From Firmicutes bacterium UBA5420 (GTDB taxonomy: Bacteria > Bacillota > Limnochordia > Darwinibacteriales > Darwinibacteriaceae), in the NCBI GenBank assembly GCA_002409455.1, contig DHNI01000163.1, forward strand, positions 1-10,555: 10,555 nt of DNA, given 5' to 3'. A model generated the notes under the pieces. It did not search any database. It worked only from the letters and a program-made list of their open reading frames with translations, and was not told the origin of the DNA. Within the stretch, counting starts at the first letter, position 1; each line of letters starts with the position of its first letter. Positions 1-6,171 of the stretch are shown here, piece by piece. A program made the translations under genes and the position numbers.

Positions 1-1497
1 TACTACATGAAGAATACCTTTAATTATTATTTCAACTCTCGATCTCATGGTCATCTCTATCTCGATTTGTTTACCCGCTTAGGGGTAGGTGTGGGTGTAC
101 GCCATTTTTATGATCTGCAAAACTTGGGCCAGGGCTCGCTCTACCTTTATGGAATTCCGACCAGTGCAAGTTCGGTTCTAAAAACAGAGTTTACGCATCA
201 GTGGGCTAGAGGCAACTGGGATTTTTCAACCAGCTCAGGCTATGAGAATTCGTGGGCTAAGTATGAACTCAGCACAGATAACCGCCTAAAGCTAAGTTTG
301 CCCACAGTAGACGCTGAAGCTTGGTTCAAATACGTAAAGAATCCCGCCATCACAATCAGCGAGAAACAGGATCTGGGCTTGAAGTGGTCTCAAAATTTGA
401 CGGAAAAATGGCGTCTGAATTTGCAGGGCTCCCTGGTTGAACAAACAAGGCTTCAGCAAAAGATGCGCCTGATAGATTATTTAGCAGAAACCACGTACCG
501 GCAAGGCAAACACACCCTGACTTTAGCTGCTCAGCAGCAATATAATCCTGATTTGCTTGAGGGTAAGAGCCCTGCCTGGCGGAGCGTACAGCGCATTCCT
601 GAACTCAAATGGAATGTGAGTGATTTAGGTGTGCCCGGACTACCGCTACGGTCACAAATAGTACTTGGTCATTATGGTGAACGACCGTCTACCGTGACAA
701 GGAATAGAGCCTTCGGCCAGCTTACCTTGGGGCAGCGATCTTGGCGTCCGACTGCAACAACTACTGTGAGTTACCAGGGGCATGTGGCTGGAGCAACCTA
801 TGGCGATGATCAAAGGCAACTTTGGACTTATGGGCGCGTAGGGCTTACGCAGAGATTGACGAGCAATCTACAGTTTTCATCGACCTATAGCCGTAGAGAT
901 GTGTGGGGTACAACACCCTTTCGCTTTGATCGACAAAGCCCACTGCAGAACCTTGATTTGAGGTTGAACTACAGCACTTCACCATGGAGTGTTAGTGTCC
1001 GGACCAGCTATAATATTTTGAACAAACGATTCAGCCTTTTGACGCTACAGACAACTTGGAAGCCGAATCAAACCTGGAACTTAAGTGCAAGGGCTGACTA
1101 TGATTTAAACACGAAGACTTTGACACATGTTCTGCCTACGGTGCAGTTGAAAAAAGACGAGGTTGAACTGAGGCTGGGCGCTTGGTACCAACCAGTAGAT
1201 CGGGTGCTAAGGAGGGTGGATACCCGCATTGCACTGCCTCTTGGGGATACTTGGAAGGTGAGCTATGACAGTGTCTTTGAGCCTCCCAAACAGGCATTTA
1301 CCAAGGGTACTGTTACAGTTTCCAAAGATCTGCATTGCCGCGAGCTTAGCATATCTTATGATCATGTGGTCAAAAGGGTGGCCTTACAATTGACCATCAA
1401 CGCCTTTCCAACTCTACCGATTGGCTGGGATTCGCAAGGAGGGTTAAGTCTCTTTGATTTGGAAGACGTCGCTGATATTATTGGCGTAGAGGAGTGA
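1..1497 (+). CDS. lptD: LPS-assembly protein LptD, C-terminal beta-barrel part (5' end outside window)
   Basis: LptD is the outer-membrane beta-barrel translocon that inserts LPS delivered by the LptA bridge. The frame is open from base 1. The two codons before the first ATG (Tyr-Tyr), with the following residues up to a RLGVGVGVRHFYDL-like stretch, resemble the conserved start of the LptD barrel (a PYY motif, then a 'rGlglg.eyrY' motif). The ATG at 7 is therefore internal and the periplasmic N-terminal domain lies upstream of the window. The visible 498 codons show alternating hydrophobic/polar strands rich in aromatic residues and short turns, as in a large barrel. Near the C terminus, codons 443-446 read Asp-Leu-His-Cys, a motif common in LptD C-terminal regions. 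That Cys is the only one visible; E. coli has an adjacent Cys pair there. The gene ends in a TGATG overlap with lptC, implying translational coupling. Family assignment is firm for the C-terminal half; substrate is inferred from neighbours. Confidence 0.86.
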   Translation, partial: YYMKNTFNYYFNSRSHGHLYLDLFTRLGVGVGVRHFYDLQNLGQGSLYLYGIPTSASSVLKTEFTHQWARGNWDFSTSSGYENSWAKYELSTDNRLKLSLPTVDAEAWFKYVKNPAITISEKQDLGLKWSQNLTEKWRLNLQGSLVEQTRLQQKMRLIDYLAETTYRQGKHTLTLAAQQQYNPDLLEGKSPAWRSVQRIPELKWNVSDLGVPGLPLRSQIVLGHYGERPSTVTRNRAFGQLTLGQRSWRPTATTTVSYQGHVAGATYGDDQRQLWTYGRVGLTQRLTSNLQFSSTYSRRDVWGTTPFRFDRQSPLQNLDLRLNYSTSPWSVSVRTSYNILNKRFSLLTLQTTWKPNQTWNLSARADYDLNTKTLTHVLPTVQLKKDEVELRLGAWYQPVDRVLRRVDTRIALPLGDTWKVSYDSVFEPPKQAFTKGTVTVSKDLHCRELSISYDHVVKRVALQLTINAFPTLPIGWDSQGGLSLFDLEDVADIIGVEE

Positions 1498-2132
1498 TGA
1501 AGCTGAGTAGCAAGGTGAAAAAAGCTATCATAGCCCTTGCAATACTAATGATCGCCGTTTACTCCATCTTTCGCTTCTTCGTTGAGCCCCCAGCGCCACC
1601 GATTAGTGTGCCCCCTAGTGTGCAGCTTTTAGAATCAAGACTCGTTGGGCGCAAAGATGGTCTGAGGCAGTGGGAGATTTTGGCCCAATCGGTGTTACAA
1701 GCAGGGGATTCTGTCACCCTTACAGATTTTGATGAAATCACCATGTTCCAAGATCAAGAACCCTATTTGTTCATTGATGCGGATACCGCCGTTTGGGATC
1801 GCAAGCTGGAGATTTTGCATCTGTATGAATCACTGGTTCGTGATGAGGACGATGGGTTTTACCTGGAAAGTGATCTTTTGATCTGGGATGGAGCCAAAGA
1901 GACCCTTACCTCACCGGGACCCGTTTTCATGTTATGGGAAGGCCTAGAGATTCAGGCTGAGGAAATGCTTATGGAAGCCCAGAGCAATCTGGTGTATCTT
2001 CAGGATGATGTGCGAATTCGAGACGGTTCTATGTTATGGAGACTAGAGTATGCGGTGTATGATTTGGATCATGGGCGTATGGATTTCTATGGTAGTGTGG
2101 TCTTAGAAGGGGAGGTTGGCGACGATGAATAG
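1497..2132 (+). CDS. lptC: LPS export system periplasmic protein LptC
   Basis: LptC is the bitopic inner-membrane component that receives LPS from the LptB2FG extractor and passes it to LptA. The 211-residue product has a Lys-rich cytoplasmic start, one membrane anchor at about residues 10-28, a Pro-rich linker, then a beta-jellyroll domain. That domain carries the repeating LptC pattern of an 'ESDLLIWD' segment, an 'SPGPVFM' segment and 'GLEIQAEEM', followed by 'LVYLQDDVRI'. The length is close to the family norm (about 190-210). I chose ATG 1497, which shares its A with the lptD TGA stop and has AGAGG just upstream; a GTG at 1494 is the alternative and adds one residue. The 3' end overlaps lptA by 8 bases. 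The lptD-lptC-lptA order strongly supports the call. Confidence 0.88.
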   Translation: MKLSSKVKKAIIALAILMIAVYSIFRFFVEPPAPPISVPPSVQLLESRLVGRKDGLRQWEILAQSVLQAGDSVTLTDFDEITMFQDQEPYLFIDADTAVWDRKLEILHLYESLVRDEDDGFYLESDLLIWDGAKETLTSPGPVFMLWEGLEIQAEEMLMEAQSNLVYLQDDVRIRDGSMLWRLEYAVYDLDHGRMDFYGSVVLEGEVGDDE

Positions 2133-2703
2133 AAGATTTGTTGGTGTAGTGATTGTGCTGGCGCTACTCTTAGGCGGAACAAGCATGGCTAGGGCTGAGG
2201 GCCAAGTTGGCACCCTAGAGATAACGGGGGTGCCAGCGGACGTTAATGCGGGCCGTTATGACCGTGATGCCGGAGTGTTTTCCGCCGATGTTAGTGAAAT
2301 TGTAGGGGCTCTAATTACGGTGAAACTCGAAGATGTAACGATTGTGGGAAAGACCATGGAGTGGCGCACTGACGATAACTATTTGTTTTTCACCGTGGAT
2401 GCCAAGCTCACCCAAGAGGATTTTGAGTTAACTGGTGATGCCATAGAATACTTTGGCGATGAGAAGAAGCTACTATCAGAGGGCAATGTAGTTGTGATCA
2501 CAGAAGATGCCACTGTGTATGCGGATCACCTTGATTACGATGAAGAGACAGACGAAGCTCTTTTTACCGGCAATGTTAAAGTCGTCTTTTCCGACGGTGG
2601 TTTAGAGGGCGAACGATTTTTGATGTTGCTCGAAAAGAGTGAATTGCGCTTCTTCGGTTCGTTCCAAGGTGAGTTTAGTGATGTGAATAGTGACGAAGAC
2701 TAA
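2125..2703 (+). CDS. lptA: LPS transport periplasmic protein LptA (OstA domain)
   Basis: LptA forms the periplasmic beta-jellyroll filament between LptC and LptD. The product is 192 residues with a clear Sec signal peptide: MNRR, a hydrophobic core, and an Ala-Arg-Ala cleavage site at about residue 25. The mature part has OstA-type strands. The clearest stretch is 'GDAIEYFGDEKKLLSEGNV', then 'YADHLDYDEETDEALFTGNVKV' (split here for length), which matches the family pattern of 'a..l.y....e..l.GnV.v'. The acidic C-terminal tail (DVNSDED) is unremarkable. ATG 2125 is preferred because GGAGG at 2111-2115 sits 9 bases upstream. A TTG at 2116 would add three residues but lies directly against that site. 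The gene is followed by an 85-base gap holding a promoter, so lptA may close the first transcription unit, although no intrinsic terminator is visible. Confidence 0.88.
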   Translation: MNRRFVGVVIVLALLLGGTSMARAEGQVGTLEITGVPADVNAGRYDRDAGVFSADVSEIVGALITVKLEDVTIVGKTMEWRTDDNYLFFTVDAKLTQEDFELTGDAIEYFGDEKKLLSEGNVVVITEDATVYADHLDYDEETDEALFTGNVKVVFSDGGLEGERFLMLLEKSELRFFGSFQGEFSDVNSDED

Positions 2704-2732
2704 TTAATGACAATATTAACGGGCTTTACCAC

Positions 2733-2761
2733 TTAAACCCCAGCTAGAGGCATGTTATAAT
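2733..2761 (+). promoter_or_regulatory. Extended -10 SigA-type promoter upstream of the ABC permease gene
   Basis: TGTTATAAT at 2753-2761 is a perfect extended -10 element (TG, one base, TATAAT). A weak -35 (TTAAAC, 2733-2738; 3 of 6 consensus positions) lies 17 bases upstream, the normal spacing. A start site near 2768 is expected, giving a leader of about 20 bases that carries AGGAGG at 2776-2781, 7 bases before the ATG at 2789. It would allow the permease-to-DUF3084 block to be transcribed separately from lptDCA. The element is seen in the sequence; its activity is inferred. Confidence 0.6.
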
Positions 2762-2788
2762 TAAGTCGCTAGGTGAGGAGGCGGGGTA

Positions 2789-4894
2789 ATGCTCGTTTTT
2801 TTTCGAGACGGTTTTTATAAAGACCTCATAATCTTACTTGTCTTAACTGTGATTGTAGGTGCCGTATTCTCCCAGGGTATTGCCTGGGCCATCGACACCT
2901 ATTTTGGTGATACCCTCGATGGTATGATCGGGGAATATGGTGAATATGATGTAATTTTGCACATTCGTGAAGAAGCCAAAGAAACCGCGTTAAGGGAGCT
3001 TGAACGCATTGGTGAAGAGTCTTTTCCTGGCTATAGGGTTAACCAGACCCTCACCATTGCCGGTCAAGCTAACTTCTTTTTTGGGTTTCCTGATGCGTAT
3101 CGCACGAGGGAGGTATTGGAGAGCATTACCTCCTATTTTGGCGCGGTTCCAGGAATAAACGGGTATACTCTAATGGTAGAACCGAGCGTCTTAATCCGAG
3201 GTGTACACCCTGCAGCTCGCGAAGATGTGCGAGAGCAAATCGAAGAGTTGGAGGGCGTGAAGTTTGTGGTCAAAGATGGCAACAACTTGGTGATTGTTCT
3301 CCTTAATGAAGACTGGATTTCTGGTGTAACGAAGAAAATTGAAGATATTTTGCAGCAATATCAGATTCTAGAACTACGCTTTCCTATGGGTTTTGAGGTT
3401 GACACCCAAGAAGTGGGAGACCAAGCCCTGGCAATTTTACATGCCCAGAACACGACTGGAGAAGATGTGTACAAGAATGTGACCTCTGCTGAATACGGAG
3501 AGGATCTGGATGCCTTCCTAAAGACATTAGTGGAGATGCGTGATTTTCTAGGAAGCTATGCTTCGCAGGTGCGTATCATTCCTGAGCCAGGTGTGGAGCT
3601 TGGGGTGGGCGAGCTGATTCTCTTAGAAGATGATCTGACAATTGAGGTTACGGGAATGTATGGAGACTTAGTTGAAGCCATGATTGTGGAGGGTTCGCCT
3701 GTGCAATCTACAGACAGAATAGTCCAAAAAGGCTATCGTTACCGTAATGATGGCGAGCGCGGCGAGTTCATTGGAGATGTTGAGATTGAAAACGAGCGAT
3801 ATCGTTTGGCTTATGCCGTAGATGAAAGTTTGCGCCTCCTTGCTGAACTCGAGGAACTGTCGGTACAAGCTAGCACGGCGGTGGATAATGCGGAGGCGGT
3901 TTTGACTACCTTCCAGGAAGCCCTCATGCAGCTGGAAGTATTGCAGGTGCAGATGCGACAACTCAACGAGGGTATCGCGAGCGGTGAGGCCAAGTCTTCC
4001 GGCGAACAGTTTTTGGTCACTCTACTTCTCAATGGGCTGTTCCAAACCTTGGCTCAAGGGGTGATCAATACTGGCGAAGAGTCCTTGGATTCTCTGCAAA
4101 ACCTCGATATTGAGGAAATGCGCAAAAGTTTGGCTGGAATTAGCACGCAGATCAGTAATGTGCAAGAGATAGATGTTACGGCCATTATGGAACAAATCGG
4201 CTTTGTCAGGGATACCCTGCCTGATCTAAATGATGCCGAGATTGGTCAGTCCATCCGCCTCATCAATACCTATTTAGCTGGCCAGGTGATTCCTGGTGAG
4301 CGCGTGCAACTGCTCATTCAAGGCAAACCCCTGGACGCAAAGGTGTTCGAGACGATTTTCCAAGAGGAACTTGAGAATCCGTATCTGCACACGTATTCAA
4401 CATCGGTGGGGATGGTGAGCCCTGATGCTAGAGGCGAAGTATTTCGCATTTTGAAGGAAGTTCGCTCCATTGTGGCTGGGATGCTCTCCATTATATTCAC
4501 CATGATTGTGTTGATCCTGGATCATGCCACCATCTTTAGTACGCTGAAATATGTTCGTGCCTGTGAAAGACCGGATAAAAGGGGCTGGAAGCGTCTTTTT
4601 AACCCTCTCTTTTTCCTCGGCGGAACCCTAGGCACCGTGATCTTGACCAGTGTGTATTATCTGTCCCGATCGCAGATTCCCTTCTTTAGTCTGCCCTTCG
4701 TGGTACTTTTGGGCTTTGTTCTTGGTGTACTGATTGTAGCCTTTGCCGAACGCTTTAGCCCTGTACACAGCATGGAACTTATGGCTGGACAATCCCTGGG
4801 CCTTTCTAATGTGCAGATTATGCGGGAAGTGGTTATTCCCCCCAGCCGTCCGGGACTACTCAATATACTCAATCGCTTCAAACAGCAGTTCTAG
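2789..4894 (+). CDS. ABC transporter permease-like protein with giant extracytoplasmic coiled-coil domain and C-terminal EAA-like motif
   Basis: I do not recognise a named family for this 701-residue protein. It has one N-terminal helix (about 12-34), an extracytoplasmic region of roughly 525 residues, then three helices (about 561-583, 607-628, 632-653). The ectodomain holds alpha/beta segments (40-330), a likely coiled coil (346-396) and a hydrophobic stretch at 408-426 that might touch a membrane. The last 40 residues contain 'AGQSLGLSNVQIMREVVIPP'. Its Gly671 and Pro684 have the 13-residue spacing of the EAA loop (EAA-x3-G-x9-I-x-L-P) through which type I ABC permeases dock onto their ATPase. 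In those permeases more helices follow the loop; here the protein ends 17 residues later. The ATPase gene follows after 13 bases, so the two likely form one complex. The one-plus-three helix topology also recalls FtsX/LolC/MacB permeases, and the coiled coil recalls YhgE/Pip proteins. AGGAGG at 2776-2781 supports the start. Confidence 0.75.
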   Translation: MLVFFRDGFYKDLIILLVLTVIVGAVFSQGIAWAIDTYFGDTLDGMIGEYGEYDVILHIREEAKETALRELERIGEESFPGYRVNQTLTIAGQANFFFGFPDAYRTREVLESITSYFGAVPGINGYTLMVEPSVLIRGVHPAAREDVREQIEELEGVKFVVKDGNNLVIVLLNEDWISGVTKKIEDILQQYQILELRFPMGFEVDTQEVGDQALAILHAQNTTGEDVYKNVTSAEYGEDLDAFLKTLVEMRDFLGSYASQVRIIPEPGVELGVGELILLEDDLTIEVTGMYGDLVEAMIVEGSPVQSTDRIVQKGYRYRNDGERGEFIGDVEIENERYRLAYAVDESLRLLAELEELSVQASTAVDNAEAVLTTFQEALMQLEVLQVQMRQLNEGIASGEAKSSGEQFLVTLLLNGLFQTLAQGVINTGEESLDSLQNLDIEEMRKSLAGISTQISNVQEIDVTAIMEQIGFVRDTLPDLNDAEIGQSIRLINTYLAGQVIPGERVQLLIQGKPLDAKVFETIFQEELENPYLHTYSTSVGMVSPDARGEVFRILKEVRSIVAGMLSIIFTMIVLILDHATIFSTLKYVRACERPDKRGWKRLFNPLFFLGGTLGTVILTSVYYLSRSQIPFFSLPFVVLLGFVLGVLIVAFAERFSPVHSMELMAGQSLGLSNVQIMREVVIPPSRPGLLNILNRFKQQF

Positions 4895-4907
4895 GGGGTG
4901 CGGCAGG

Positions 4908-5636
4908 ATGCTTGAGATCAAGGATTTGCATAAATCATATGGGAAACTAGTGGCGCTCGATGGGGTAGACTTGAGGGTAAGCAAGGGCGAAACCGTTGTG
5001 ATCATGGGTCCTTCAGGCTGCGGCAAGTCCACTCTTATTCGGTGTGTTAATCGTTTGACTGAGCCCGATACAGGGACTATCTTACTTGGTGGGAAAAATG
5101 TCTTAAGCCTCAATGGAAGAGAGCTTCAAAACCTTAGGCGCAATGTGGGCTTTGTGTTTCAACAGTTCAACCTGATTGGACGTCTTACTGTTTTGGAGAA
5201 TGTCATGTTCCATTTAGTTCTAGGTGGTATGAATCAAGATGAAGCTAGGGTAAAAGGCCGTTTGGCCCTAGAAAAGGTGGGCCTACGATCCACTGAGGAT
5301 CGTCGCCCCCATGAGTTGAGCGGTGGTCAGCAGCAAAGAGTGGGCATTGCAAGAGCCTTAGTAACCAACCCAGAAATCATGTTGTGGGATGAGCCCACAG
5401 CATCCCTCGACCCCATTTTGGTCGGTGAGGTCTTAGAGGTGATGGAAGAGTTGGTGAAGACCACAGCCACGACTATGGTCATTGTCACTCACGAAGTCTC
5501 CTTTGCCTTGAGGGTGGCCGAACGCATTGTCTTCATGGACAAAGGTCAGGTTGTGGAACAAGGGGCACCTAGTAAAGTTTTTGAGAATCCTCAATCTGAT
5601 ATTGCCAGGCTCTACCGAAAACTCCTAGTCAATTAG
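4908..5636 (+). CDS. ABC transporter ATP-binding protein, polar amino acid (GlnQ/HisP-like) type
   Basis: This 242-residue ATPase has every catalytic element: Walker A GPSGCGKST at 34-42, the Q-loop FQQFN, signature LSGGQQQR at 137-144, Walker B ending in Asp161-Glu162 within LWDEPTASLDP, and the H-loop His195 in VTHEVS. The overall pattern (SYGKLVALDGVDL, IRCVNRLTEPDTG, NVGFVFQQFNL) is that of ATPases of polar amino acid importers. No substrate-binding protein or ordinary 5-helix permease is nearby. Its partner is most likely the unusual permease just upstream, whose C-terminal EAA-like motif suits this ATPase class. An amino acid substrate is therefore doubtful, and the LPS-transport setting points to an envelope role (inference). 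ATG 4908 has AGGGGG at 4893-4898. An open frame reaching back to 4743 lies within the permease gene and is not a credible extension. Confidence 0.9.
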   Translation: MLEIKDLHKSYGKLVALDGVDLRVSKGETVVIMGPSGCGKSTLIRCVNRLTEPDTGTILLGGKNVLSLNGRELQNLRRNVGFVFQQFNLIGRLTVLENVMFHLVLGGMNQDEARVKGRLALEKVGLRSTEDRRPHELSGGQQQRVGIARALVTNPEIMLWDEPTASLDPILVGEVLEVMEELVKTTATTMVIVTHEVSFALRVAERIVFMDKGQVVEQGAPSKVFENPQSDIARLYRKLLVN

Positions 5637-5648
5637 GAGGCGTTTCGG
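5615..5648 (+). other. 12-bp intercistronic RNA hairpin over the ATPase stop codon
   Basis: CCGAAA (5615-5620) pairs with TTTCGG (5643-5648), and CTCCTA (5622-5627) pairs with TAGGAG (5634-5639), with a 1-by-3 internal loop and a 6-base apical loop. The right arm contains the UAG stop of the ATPase gene and an AGGAGG Shine-Dalgarno-like sequence (5635-5640). No U-tract follows, so it is not an ordinary intrinsic terminator. It may be an mRNA processing or stability element, or a translational switch. The pairing is seen directly; function is inference. Confidence 0.55.
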
Positions 5649-5677
5649 GCGTGAAAGGAGGAAATGGAGAATCTGTG

Positions 5678-5689
5678 CCGAAAACTCTA
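5678..5689 (+). repeat. Second copy of the hairpin's left arm (possible competing pairing partner)
   Basis: CCGAAAACTCTA here repeats the upstream left arm CCGAAAACTCCTA (5615-5627) with one base missing. It can therefore pair with the same right arm (5634-5648): CCGAAA with TTTCGG, and CTCTA with TAGGAG with a bulged G. The alternative stem would enclose a 29-base loop containing a free AGGAGG (5656-5661). The two stems are mutually exclusive. Confidence 0.4.
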
Positions 5690-5730
5690 CGAGCAGAAGT
5701 ATGGCTTTTTCGCAAAAAGGAGTGAGAGGC

Positions 5731-6171
5731 ATGCTCTCCATTGATGAGATTCAACAACTTTTACCCCATCGCTATCCATTCTTGATGGTTGATCGGGTTA
5801 TAGAAAGAAAAGAGGGTCAGAGGGTGGTGGCGGTTAAAAACGTCACAATCAATGAGCCTTTCTTCCAAGGGCATTATCCCCAGACGCCTGTAATGCCTGG
5901 GGTAATGATCGTCGAGGCTATGGCCCAAGTAGGAGGATTGGCCACTGCAGGAGCCCCTGATAGTGATATCCTCCCCCTGCTTGCTGCTATTGAGAAAGTG
6001 AGGTTTCGTGACGTTGTGAAACCTGGAGATCAGCTTGTGATTAGTGCTACCGTTCAGGCCGCTAGGGCTGGCGTAGTGAAGATCTCCGCCATAGCTAAGG
6101 TAGACGACAAGGTTGTCGCCGAAGGACACTTGACATTCGCTCTTGTGCCTAGGGGGGAAGCTCAGCTATGA
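5731..6171 (+). CDS. fabZ: 3-hydroxyacyl-[acyl-carrier-protein] dehydratase FabZ
   Basis: FabZ dehydrates (3R)-hydroxyacyl-ACP to trans-2-enoyl-ACP in the cytoplasm. In LPS-making bacteria it competes with LpxA and LpxD for the hydroxyacyl-ACP pool, which is why fabZ often sits among lpx genes. The 146-residue product is of normal length and has the full hotdog-fold signature: LPHRYPFLMVDRV at 11-23, then GHYPQTPVMPGVMIVEAMAQ (47-66) with catalytic His48 and Glu62. ATG 5731 is chosen because the protein then starts MLSIDEIQQLLPHRYP as in typical FabZ and AAGGAG (5717-5722) lies 8 bases upstream; the ATG at 5701 lacks a comparable site. The stop overlaps the next gene by 4 bases (ATGA). No lpxA follows, unlike the usual fabZ-lpxA order. 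Confidence 0.95.
   Translation: MLSIDEIQQLLPHRYPFLMVDRVIERKEGQRVVAVKNVTINEPFFQGHYPQTPVMPGVMIVEAMAQVGGLATAGAPDSDILPLLAAIEKVRFRDVVKPGDQLVISATVQAARAGVVKISAIAKVDDKVVAEGHLTFALVPRGEAQL

Noticed and set aside
7..9. ATG at position 7 as the true start of lptD
   Set aside because: The frame is open to the window edge, the residues before it fit the LptD barrel motif, there is no signal peptide after it, and LptD proteins have an N-terminal periplasmic domain missing here.
2789..4894. Assigning the permease as FtsX, LolC/E or LptF/G
   Set aside because: FtsX is far smaller, Lol and MacB ATPases differ from the GlnQ-type partner, LptF/G have six helices, and none ends in an EAA-like motif.
4743..4907. 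55-residue N-terminal extension of the ATPase
   Set aside because: It lies inside the permease gene in another frame, and the normal ABC ATPase start with a good ribosome binding site is at 4908.
5651..5744. Two tiny open frames before fabZ (GTG 5651 to 5725, 24 codons; ATG 5664 to 5744, 26 codons)
   Set aside because: Each has an AGGAGG upstream, but the spacings are 10 and 2 bases, the products resemble nothing known, and the second overlaps fabZ. The repeat and hairpin explain the sequence better.
5761..6129. Minus-strand open frame opposite fabZ, and similar ones at 3668-3961, 6807-7151 and 9936-10142
   Set aside because: They lie fully opposite well-supported + strand genes and have no family motifs.
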